Shown here piece by piece: positions 48,007 through 56,356 of a stretch of 64,000 nucleotides of DNA. The stretch's first letter is position 1. Every line of letters starts with the position of its first letter. Made by a program: the position numbers and the translations under genes. The DNA lies in contig JAHBBC010000011.1 of assembly GCA_019915015.1 (NCBI GenBank), forward strand, positions 1-64,000, written 5' to 3'. The notes under the pieces are model-generated. The model made no database searches. It was not told where the DNA came from and saw only the letters and a list, made by a program, of their open reading frames with translations. Source of the stretch: Auriscalpium vulgare. Lineage: Eukaryota; Basidiomycota; Agaricomycetes; Russulales; Auriscalpiaceae.

Positions 48007-48028
48007 GCCTCCTCGAGAGCGAGGAGGC
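48007..48028. repeat. Hairpin, 9 bp stem
   Basis: GCCTCCTCG and CGAGGAGGC separated by AGAG: a perfect 9 bp stem with a tetraloop. It lies just after the stop of the zinc-finger gene. Confidence 0.7.
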
Positions 48029-48045
48029 GCGGCCTAATGCCTACA

Positions 48046-48074
48046 GCCTAACAGATACAAACAATCTGTTAGGC
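48046..48074. repeat. Hairpin, 11 bp stem
   Basis: GCCTAACAGAT and ATCTGTTAGGC separated by ACAAACA: a perfect 11 bp inverted repeat, 18 bp after the previous hairpin. Confidence 0.8.
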
Positions 48075-48266
48075 TCCTGTGCCAGCCTAGTTGGCCACAG
48101 GGAACCGACGCGCTGGCTCCACGCGTCGGTAGCCTCGTGTCGCGCTTCTCAAGCGCTGCACGAGCGCGTTGCGCGCCCACACGCGTTCGCCCCTCTTACA
48201 TCCTCCCCCTGGAGCCGCGCCAGGGGCTCCTGAACGAACCGCCCCCTCTTCTATTCGCTCCCGGGC

Positions 48267-48833
48267 CTACAGTTCACCGTCTGACGAGTCGGGAAGCGGG
48301 ACTGCATCTGCGAGCGCCATCATCGCATCATCGTTGTCGATGTTGGTGGGCCCCGCAGCCTCGCCAGCCGAGGAGGCGACGTCAGTCACCTCGGCGTCAC
48401 TCCCGCGTTGCGCGGCGGTGGCGTCGGCGGCGCTGGGCTCCCCAGCTGTGGCAAGGGCATCGGTGGGAAGGGGTGCAGCGGTCGTCGTAGACCCTCCTGT
48501 CGTTGAGATCAGGGGGGCTCGATGATCGAGCGAGCGGTTGGGGTATTCGTTGATGTACACCCCGTCCGCGAGTGGGCGTGTCGCGCTGTAGCGCTTCACG
48601 AGGCTGGCTACCGTGGGTTCGGTAGGCCAGTCTGCCGTCGAGAGAGGGTCTCGGCCCAACAGCTCGTTACGGCGCCCTACGGCGTAATTCTCCAAGTAGG
48701 AGAGGGATACGGTCCGGGGGCGGTAGCCGCAGTGCGCGAAGTGATGCGCGACTTGGCTGTGCGTCATGTGACGCGTTGATACGCCTGATTCCCCGTCGAG
48801 CGGGGATTCCACCGCGACTTTTCGGTTTTTCAT
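48267..48833 (-). CDS. Possible hypothetical protein in the transposon island
   Basis: A single frame of 189 codons. The first ~90 residues look protein-like (HMTHSQVAHHFAHCGYRPRTV, SLSYLENYAVGRRNELLG, TVASLVKRYSATRPLADGVY) and the rest is Ala/Thr/Asp-rich, ending DSSDGEL. No family is recognised and no flanking exon was found. Could be a cargo gene of an element or a chance frame in GC-rich DNA. Confidence 0.3.
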   Translation of the reverse strand: MKNRKVAVESPLDGESGVSTRHMTHSQVAHHFAHCGYRPRTVSLSYLENYAVGRRNELLGRDPLSTADWPTEPTVASLVKRYSATRPLADGVYINEYPNRSLDHRAPLISTTGGSTTTAAPLPTDALATAGEPSAADATAAQRGSDAEVTDVASSAGEAAGPTNIDNDDAMMALADAVPLPDSSDGEL

Positions 48834-48838
48834 TTCGA

Positions 48839-48860
48839 ACCAAAGTCACGTGACTTTGGT
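48839..48860. promoter_or_regulatory. 22 bp perfect palindrome with TCACGTGA core
   Basis: Both halves of the 22 bp match, centred on CACGTG. TCACGTGA is the E-box type bound by bHLH factors (Cbf1/Pho4 class). Binding is inference. Confidence 0.75.
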
Positions 48861-48900
48861 CTCCGGACCGTCGTTTCCGCCGTTTCGGCACAGCCACTTC

Positions 48901-48941
48901 GGAAAGTTCCGAAGTCACGTGACTTCGGCTCCGAACTTTCC
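48901..48941. promoter_or_regulatory. Nested palindrome with CACGTG core and outer inverted repeat
   Basis: CCGAAGTCACGTGACTTCGG (48,909-48,928) is a perfect 20 bp palindrome. It is flanked by GGAAAGTTC (48,901-48,909) and GAACTTTCC (48,933-48,941), which form an outer inverted repeat. Confidence 0.75.
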
Positions 48942-49759
48942 AGCGCTTCGGCCTCGTTTCCAGTCATCCCGAGGCGCCCGCACGTGGTTCGGTCGAGACC
49001 TTTCGGCCCATCAGCAGCAGACACGCCACAAAGTCGCTGCCGGACCAAGATCAGTGTAGTGAAACGCCCCGTGAGCGTATCTCCGAGATAACCGGCTGTC
49101 ACCCGGTACTTCCCTGTCCGATTCTCCCCCTCACTTATAGCGTTCCCGATTGATCCCTTCTATCGTCCCGACCTTTCCGAGCCGAGGCGAACCGAGCCCG
49201 AAGCCATGGCTACCTTCCCAGCCACTTCGGAAGATCGTCCGCCACTCGCTGCGACTTCGGCTCGCGGGTATACGTTTGGCGCGCCTTGTACCGCTGAGGC
49301 GCGTCTCCACAATATCGTTCGTACTTCATCCTTCTGTATATCACATCGTAGCGACAGCGCTGATCGTTTGTTTGGTATCCATCGTTCTCGTTCCCCATGA
49401 GAGCTCTCTCTCTCTACATATGCTCGTTCCGACCCACCTCGACTTGCGACACATGATCTTTATCCACTTCGCTCGTGTTTCGTCTCTGTACGCACCTACC
49501 TATGTTCGTTTCCGTACGATACGGTCTCGCACTCGTTGTAGCTTAAATACGACTCGATAGCACACCGAATAACAAGTTACTTCCCCCCCATAGTCAGCAT
49601 CTCGAAAGAGACGTTGCAAACCGCCCGCATCGACAGCTCTTACTGTCGTTGTACCCCTCGTCCTCCTTATCGCCCGTAACCTCACTTTCGACTACGCCGC
49701 ACGCCGCAATACGCTCGCCTTCGACTTCGCTTTCGACCTTCGCCTTTCGCACCACGTAC

Positions 49760-49868
49760 CCCAACCTCGCTTTCCGAACCTCGCTTTCCGAACCTCGCCT
49801 TCCGAACCTCGTCTCCCGAACCTCGCCTCTCGAACATCGACGACCGAACCTCGCCTCTCGAACACCGC
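49760..49868 (+). repeat. Degenerate short tandem repeat (CTCGCxTTCCGAAC type)
   Basis: At least seven units of about 13-14 bp with variations of CCTCGCTTTCCGAA or CCTCGCCTCTCGAA follow one another. Confidence 0.65.
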
Positions 49869-50552
49869 CATCGACAGACCTTCATCCACTTTGATATCAC
49901 CTTCGAGGCCTCCTCAAGTTCAGGCCCACGACGAACGCGTTCCCCATTACACATAACTTCGTCCTCAATCCGAAGTTGTCCGAAGTCACCCAACTACCCA
50001 TCGCACCGATCAACGTATAAAGCCGAACTTCGTGTTACGTCGATCTCTCTCTCCCTCCCTCCATCGTCATTCCGCGTTCCTCCGCGTCCAACTTCGGAGC
50101 TCGCTCGTCGCGACTTCGTTTGTTCGTCACTTCGGTGACTCGTACGCTCACTCCTTCTCGTCTCCTGGTCCGGCGCACACGCCGAACCCTCATTCCGATC
50201 CGAATCCTCGTTACGACCACGATCCACGTATCGGTGGAGTCACTTCGCGAACCTTTGGGAACGTGACGACTCGCTCGCACAACAACGCGGTACCACTGAC
50301 AGCGCTCTAGGGATAGGAAACTACCCATATCCGCCCTACTACCGTCTGGTGCCCATCACTTTTGGAGCCCACCGCGAGGGTTAACTCTCTTCTACCGGGA
50401 GTTGACTCTGGCATTCAAGACAGGATTGGTTGCCCAGGAGGTCAACGTCTCAAAGTTGGGATGAGATGATAGGGTATTCGCACCTACAATGGGTGATACC
50501 CTTGATCATTGGTGAATTAGAACCCATACGGGTTATAGCCAAGGTTGACTAC

Positions 50553-50632
50553 AGCACAGTAGCTCAGTGGTTAGAGCACTACGGGCGCATACGAATAGGG
50601 TCGCCGGTTCGATTCCGGCCTGTGCCGCTTTT
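50553..50632 (+). tRNA. Degenerate tRNA-Met(CAU)-like gene
   Basis: The acceptor arm pairs 6 of 7 (AGCACAG with CTGTGCC, first pair A-C). It has a D-arm GCTC...GAGC, a perfect T-arm GCCGG-TTCGATT-CCGGC, an A box TAGCTCAGTGG and a B box GGTTCGATTCC, and TTTT right after (50,629-50,632). The anticodon stem is poor: CTACG pairs with CGAATAG only if two A residues bulge, leaving a GGCGCATA loop with CAT at the anticodon position. Probably a tRNA pseudogene or the head of a tRNA-derived SINE rather than a working tRNA. Confidence 0.55.
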
Positions 50633-51085
50633 CTGGGTGTTACCTAATCCTGGTCTTACAGCGTGTCTCCAGTGAAGGGGACAGGGTGGGTATTGGCGGC
50701 GCGGGAGTACCGTTGGTCTCGGATGAGAGCCTCGAACATCTGGAAACCTACCCATCCCTAATTTATGTCTTACCAGTGTCTAACCCCACCCTAAATAACA
50801 AAAGATGGAATTCAGACCTGAAATTGGGTGTGTGGATAGACCTATACTGGAGCATTACACACACAAAAATTGAAGCCTATTGGGTTGCTGCCTGAAGGGC
50901 AATACCCATTGCAATGTGCATAGAACTGGGCCCATTGTCACGAAGTCAGTCACATGTGACACCACATGTCACCTCCGGTACAAAACGCATCCCTCTACGC
51001 CAAAATAAAGCACATTGTCAAAGGTAACCCATAGCAACCATATATTGAACAGACAAGACCATGTTATGACTACATTCAAACCAGT

Positions 51086-52839
51086 TCAATCAACCATTGA
51101 GTCCGGCCCATGGCCCACAGCGCAGCGAGCACGCATCCTCCTCAAGTCGTCCTGGAGCTCTTTCCTTTTCGAGAAGAACTTCACCGACTCCTTCCATCGA
51201 CCATCGAGCTCTTCATCTAAGCGTTTCTTGAGCTGCGGGTCTTCGCGGTTGAGTGCCTTCTCCGTGCGTTGGCCATACGCGTGCCAGCGAACCAAATCGC
51301 CTGAGCACCACTGGGTGAACGATTGCCTCGTTTCACCATCCTGGATTGGAGTGTTGCTGTGGGTGAGGAGTGCCGAAGGAAGTAGTATGGTGGAGCCCGG
51401 TGGGAACTCTATTATAAGCTTCAGTTCCCAAATAATAAGGTGCCCTCCCTTCGTATAATCGAAGTCTCCGAGCGCTGTGACAGCGCACCACCCAAAGGGA
51501 ACGTTCTTCGAATCGCGGTGAGGGACGGTTAACGCCTGCGGTCCAAAGTTGAAGGTCACCATGGGGAAGATGCTCCGCAAGAACGGCTTCTTGAGCAAGG
51601 GGTTGTGCGCGCCCGCGTCCTCCACAACTTGATCGAGGTGGCCAAACAAACGTGGCGCGTTGACAGACGTTGCGCCTGGCATGTCGCAAGATGTGCGTCG
51701 GTTCTTCAGGGCCGTCAAGTCGGAGCAGCGGACGGAGGCACTCACTGCTCTGAAACCCCGCTGCACGTTGAATGCCTTCATGCGCCAGGATGCGCGACCT
51801 GGCGAGCTGGTGGTCATCGCTGCCGGCCTTCGTGTTATGAGGCTCCTGAGGGCGTCGATTATGAGTGCTAGAGTTTTCAGCCCCAAGGAATAGCAGAGAC
51901 GTACCTCCGACCCTCCACCATGAGTAAATCCAGCATGCATAAACGGGTATTGCCCGCGCTGATGTTTGCCGGGCTCGAAATCCACGAGTGGCGCCACTTC
52001 ATCGAGCACTCGGCTCATGCTCTTCGCCTGCTCTGGCCACGATTTGTCGGCGGCCGGCCGGCCGGCCAGTTGCACGAGGATGCGGTCCTCGCGGTCAACC
52101 ACCGACTCGCTGCCGCTGGGGAGCACGTCGAGGCAAACCATCAGTCACAACAGTCTCCATCGAGGGTGCATGCCGCTCACATTCCGTCCCAGTGCTTCAC
52201 CTGGAACCTATGATTCTTGACTAACTCCTCTGGAGGCACAAGCTTGTCTAGGTACGTCGCGGCGAGCTCGTCGAGCGCTGTTGATCCCAGCCAGCCGGCA
52301 TTGGAGACCTTGAAGTCGGCCACGTTGGCTGGGACGGCCTGCGAGTGCGCAACCGACTGGGCGGCGTGGGTGTCTGCTGTGTGTTCAGTAGGCAAAGGCA
52401 AACCGGAGTTTGTAGTTGGCCTCGCTTTCTCGCGGCGCGCGCGCCGACCGCGTTTCTTCCTGGTCTTCTGGGGGTGCTCGCCCTCGACAACCCGAGCCGC
52501 CAGGTCGTCTTCGTCGCGCTCTTCGGCCAGCGCGTCTTCACGCTCCTGCTGTTCGCGCGCACGAGCCCTCGCAGCTCCCCGGGCTGCTTCCAGCGCCGCA
52601 CTCAACGTGCCTGACCCACCAGCCTGCTGGGCTGCGCCCTGTCCGCCGAGGCCAGTATTTCCTCCACCTAGTTGTCCCTGAAGCTCGCCACACTCCCGTG
52701 CACGGTTCAGCGCAATCGACGCCTCAATGGCTCGCCCTAGATCGAAGTCGACAGATGAATATTCAGCGTAGTAGGCATTTTTCGATCGGGTCTGGTAGGG
52801 GTGGCTCAGCGCGGCGCAGGTGCGTAGTCTAGCACTCAC
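51086..52839 (-). CDS. Transposon-associated 2OG-Fe(II) dioxygenase, TET/JBP-like type
   Basis: A multi-exon gene with intact joins. The N-terminal exon (MSARLRTCAALSHPYQTRS...) is Ala/Arg/Glu-rich with a basic block (KTRKKRGRRARREKAR). Then come FQVKHWDG, ILVQLAGRPAADKSW, GQYPFMHAGFTHGGG and, after an intron, QEPHNTKAGSDDHQLARSRI and IQRAAGFQSS. The catalytic core reads FPMVTFNFGPQALTVPHRDS, PFGWCAVTALGDFDYTKGGH, LIIEFPPGSTILLPSALLTH and QDGETRQSFTQWCSG. HRD, the later His (LTHSN) and Arg (ETRQS) fit the HxD...H...R triad of double-stranded beta-helix dioxygenases. Fungal TET/JBP enzymes (5-methylcytosine oxidation) are known to spread with transposons in basidiomycetes, which fits the setting. 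The TET/JBP assignment is inference. Confidence 0.65.
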
Positions 52840-53006
52840 TCACTGCTCGTTCGGCTCTCATTTCGTCTCAGCTCTCCTTACTCACTTTTGGCCAGCCAAT
52901 TGTTGCGCTGTAGACCCTGCGGCGGTCACAGTCAGCCATGGACGCTTCAAGTACAGTACAAAACATGTCGAGCATGCCATACGAAGCGGAGCACAGGACA
53001 AGAACG

Positions 53007-53478
53007 CGTCGAGCGCGGCGCGCGGCCTCGGGACGCGTCTGTGCAACCAGGAGACGCCTGGTGTAGCGTCGTACAAGGTTGCGCAGACGCGTCGAGAGGG
53101 CGCGCGCCGCGCTCGACGCGTCGAGAGGCCGTCCAGTAATGAAGAAAAAAAAGAAACAAACTCAAACTACCGGCATATCACGTCGAGCACGCTGCCTGTC
53201 GTCTCGACGCGTCTGCGCAACCAGGAGACGCCTTGTGTGGCATCGTACGAGGTTGCGCAGACGCGTCGAGACGGTGCGCACCGCCCTCGGCGCGTCGAGA
53301 GGCCGTCCCCCGGGGCAAAAACAAGCAAGTGACCGGGACACCGTGTCGAGCGCGGTGCTCGTCATCGGAACGCGTCTGCGCAACCAGGAGCCGCCTGGTT
53401 TAGCGTCGTACGGGGTTGCGCAGACGCCTGCCGACGGTGTGCACCGCGCGCGACGCGTCGAGAAGACAGCCGCGCCGA
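53007..53478 (+). repeat. Tandem array, three ~165-175 bp units with internal dyads
   Basis: Units are anchored at 53,032, 53,206 and 53,369 (GACGCGTCTGCGCAACC or a close variant). Each unit contains an inverted partner GGTTGCGCAGACGC; in unit 2 the arms are a perfect 20 bp (53,203-53,222 with 53,251-53,270). Units also share CAACCAGGAG and CGCCTxGT and end in GACGCGTCGAG followed by A/G-rich DNA. Confidence 0.85.
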
Positions 53479-53745
53479 GAGGAAAGCATGGATGCCAAAT
53501 TCACACGAGACTCACCAAGTGGATGCCTTAAATCAAGCCGCGCGCGAGGTAGGGGTCCTGGTAGCAGTGCCAGGTGTTGTTGCTGAGCGGTGTCTCCGAA
53601 GCACTCGAGCGGCGGCAAAATATGGACCCACAAGGCGCGCTTCTCACGACTGTCAAGACGCTCAGCTCAAACGCTGGAGCGCTCAAAGCGCGCTCTGTTC
53701 CTATCCTGCCAGCTGGGCCATCCCTCTCTTCAAGCTTCAAGCAGC

Positions 53746-54133
53746 ATGCCGAACTCCCTCTCCCATATCATCTTGACCGTCGATGTGGAGAATGGGCCCA
53801 TTGTGCGTACCGCACCTTCTTCTTCCTGACCTCAGCTTACTGACGACGCGTTGGCAGGTCGTCGACGTTTTGCTCTACCCAAACGGCACCGCGAACTGCA
53901 CGTGGGCCCACGCACCTCCCGATGGCCCATCCGAGTCTACTCCAGGCCCACGCGCCACGCCGATGCAGGCTGGGGGGCCACCCGTTGTGCGCACCGTCAA
54001 CATCTCCCTCAAGGTCCCGGGCGATGCCAACCGTGGCTCCCATGTCGATATGCGCGAGACCGTAGAGCTTGTGGCGGCCGCTAGGGCATTTTTTGCGGCG
54101 ATGAGACGGGAGCAAGCGAGGGCGAGCGACTGA
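53746..54133 (+). CDS. Small hypothetical protein
   Basis: Two exons: MPNSLSHIILTVDVENGPI, then a GT-AG intron (gtgcgt...ttggcag) in phase to VVDVLLYPNGTANCTWAHAP, a Pro/Gly-rich segment, VVRTVNISLKVPGDANRGS and a helix VELVAAARAFFAAMRREQAR. About 110 residues, no family recognised. Two short beta-rich blocks flank the proline region. It is the first of three small plus-strand genes ahead of the Plavaka remnant. Confidence 0.5.
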
Positions 54134-54626
54134 GACGGCAGCCCTCGTCTGCGACGGTGATTCCGTGGTGCGTTGGCCGGCCTTTTCTCCCTCCATGGTG
54201 CTCATAGCCTTGCCCCCTGTGCAGCGTCGACGTCGGGCACAGCGCCGTCCCATGCTTGAGCAGTGCGTCCGCGTTCTGTCCATGCGCGCGAGTTGAAGCT
54301 AGTCCTCAGAGAATCCGTCCTTCCTGTCATGCTTGTCCTTCGTCAATGTATTAGCCCACCCCAATCAATATCCTTCTGCCCGCGCGCAAAGCTAAATGTG
54401 CCACACATCGTATTTTTGCGTGCGGTAAGCTGAGATACACGGCCCGAGCACTGTAGTGACGCGGCGGACAGAGTCTGCGCAACGGACGGGACAATGTCGG
54501 CGCACCGAATCGCGATGTCTGCGATCGCCATGAGTCACACACAACCAACACTCTCCTTGCCTGCCTATCCTAACCTTGCCTGCCCCTCCTCCACCCTCCT
54601 CCATCTTTGTCCTGCACTATTGCCCC

Positions 54627-55082
54627 ATGCGCATCAACAGCACGGAGCCCTTTGGGAAGCGGTTAGCTCGCAAGAGGGCCGATGAGAAAAAGCGCCGGGA
54701 GGACATAATGAATGCATGGTGCGCACCTTTTCAACGTACTGTCTGAAGCTGTCTGATGGTCTATGACCCGGGCCTGGCAAGGTTGAGGTCAAAACCCGAG
54801 TGTAAACCCCGCCACAAGTACCGCGAGCCCGTGGACATGCGCCCGCCTGCGCCCAGCATCCAGAAGGAGCTCGACGCGGTTTGGAACGCCACCGCAGGTG
54901 CAAGTGGGTGGGGGAACGCGGATTGGGCCGCAGATTGGACAGGATGGGGGAGCACGGACGGCGCAGGATGGGGGAGCACGGACGGCGTAGGATGGGGGCA
55001 CACGGACGGCACAGGATGGGGGCACACGGACGGCACAGGCTCGGGGCTCACGGATGGCGCAGGATCGGGGAACACGGCCTGA
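54627..55082 (+). CDS. Small protein with eight-residue GWG-TDG tandem repeats
   Basis: Exon 1 encodes MRINSTEPFGKRLARKRADE and KKRREDIMNAW, a basic helix. A GT-AG intron (gtgcgc...ggcaag) joins it in phase to LRSKPECKPRHKYREPVD and SIQKELDAVWNATAGA. The C-terminal third is six copies of an eight-residue unit (GWGSTDGA, GWGHTDGT and variants), encoded by the 24 bp DNA tandem. No family recognised. The clean splice and in-frame tandem support a real gene. Confidence 0.5.
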
Positions 55083-55085
55083 GGC
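54942..55085 (+). repeat. 24 bp tandem repeat, six units, coding
   Basis: Units GGATGGGGGAGCACGGACGG plus four bases start at 54,942, 54,966, 54,990, 55,014, 55,038 and 55,062. The last two units are more diverged. The period is a multiple of three, so copy number can change without breaking the frame. Confidence 0.85.
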
Positions 55086-55257
55086 GTTGCGTGTTAGAAT
55101 ATCTTGACAATTACGAGATGTTGCGGATTTGAGGCCTCTCAGTGGGTCCCTGTGGGTCCAAGGCAAACGTGGGACTTTGCGGAACAGCCGCATCAGCGCC
55201 CAGCGCAACTCAACTTTGCCTTCACGACCACCTTCCTTTTGCTTCCGACTTCCCTCC

Positions 55258-56153
55258 ATGGCCCATCCAGTCAATCTCCCCATTGTCAATCTCAACATGG
55301 CACATCAAGTGACTGTTCCCGTCGTTTTCGCTGCCCCGGGACTCTATGTGCGTGGCATAGTATTCAGGCGCTCGCAGTTTACTGATCACAGCCCGTTCTC
55401 CAGGTTCTTCAAGTGCACATTCCCTCGTTCTGGTGGCCAGGATCCCACCAAGCGCCTTGCTCGTTTGCAACGACAAGCGCCAGTCCCCTCTTCGCCCCGG
55501 CGCCCGCCTACGACAACAACATACCCGCGCCCGCCTTCCCCAGCACTGCTTCCGCCCCTGCCCCCGCGCTGACGCACGGTTTTGCCTTCCCCTCCCACGA
55601 CACAGCCCCCACTCCCGCACACGCGCCTGCCTTCCGAGTCGCCAGCGAGGCGCCCGCCTTCCCCACTGTCCATCACACGCCCACCGTCGAGTCAGCGCCG
55701 GCGGGCGCATTGTTGTTCCACATCCCGCCGCCTGTCGCCGCCGCCACCAACCCTGCGCCCACCATTGTCACCGGCACCCCCGAGCTGGCCGCCCCTAAGC
55801 CCAGAGCCTTCAGCGCAGCGCCAGCATTCCTTGACGCCCTCGCCCCCAGTGCCCTCGCTCCCTCTGCGCCGTCCTTCGCTGCACCCGACTCTCCCATCTT
55901 TTTCGCCGGCGGCTCCCCAGTTGTCTTCGCGGCCGTACCACCGGCGTGCATCCCACGCACCCCATCCCCTCGTGAAATCCCGTTCACGCCTCTAACGCCT
56001 GCGCCGCGCGTTCGTCGGCCTCAACGCAGCCCTTCACCTCCCCCGATGCCGTCGCCAACGCCAGAGTACTGCCTGCCGCCGATGAGTCCTTTCGGGGGCG
56101 CGCGCGTGCTTGGTCCCGATGTCGCCGATGGGTCAGATGAGTTTGCGCCGTGA
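55258..56153 (+). CDS. Pro/Ala-rich hypothetical protein
   Basis: Exon 1 is MAHPVNLPIVNLNMAHQVTV and PVVFAAPGLY. A GT-AG intron (gtgcgt...ctccag) of about 60 bp joins it in phase to VLQVHIPSFWWPGSHQAP, so the long second exon is in frame. The rest (~240 residues) is Pro/Ala/Ser-rich with repeated APAF and SAP motifs and ends RVLGPDVADGSDEFAP. The composition suggests a disordered protein. No family recognised. Confidence 0.5.
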
Positions 56154-56356
56154 TGGCTGAATGGTGCTTGCATCGAGCGCCTCGCCGAGAGGCGTATGCT
56201 GATCCTCTTCGCCCAGTTGTTTCGAATCTACTTTGCTTCGTATGCACGAGTCTCCTGGCTCCCACTGTCCTTACTGTAGCAGTCCTAGTCTGTCCTTATG
56301 CCAACCAATCCAATCTTCTTTGTACTTGCCATATCTCTGTCAAATTAGCCCCAGGC
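56154..56356. other. Convergent spacer
   Basis: Short 3'-3' gap between the Pro/Ala-rich gene and the Plavaka remnant. Confidence 0.4.

Larger units (their letters stand above)
47994..51085. other. 3 kb largely non-coding transposon-island segment
   Basis: Contains hairpins, CACGTG palindromes, a TTCCGAACCTCG-type degenerate tandem and a tRNA-like gene, listed separately. A minus frame at 48,267-48,833 (189 codons) is listed as a low-confidence gene. The remaining frames look like chance frames in repetitive DNA. Confidence 0.45.

Noticed and set aside
48830..49102. Minus frame with repeated PKSRDFG
   Set aside because: Produced by the CACGTG palindromes and CTTCGG repeats, not by a coding constraint.
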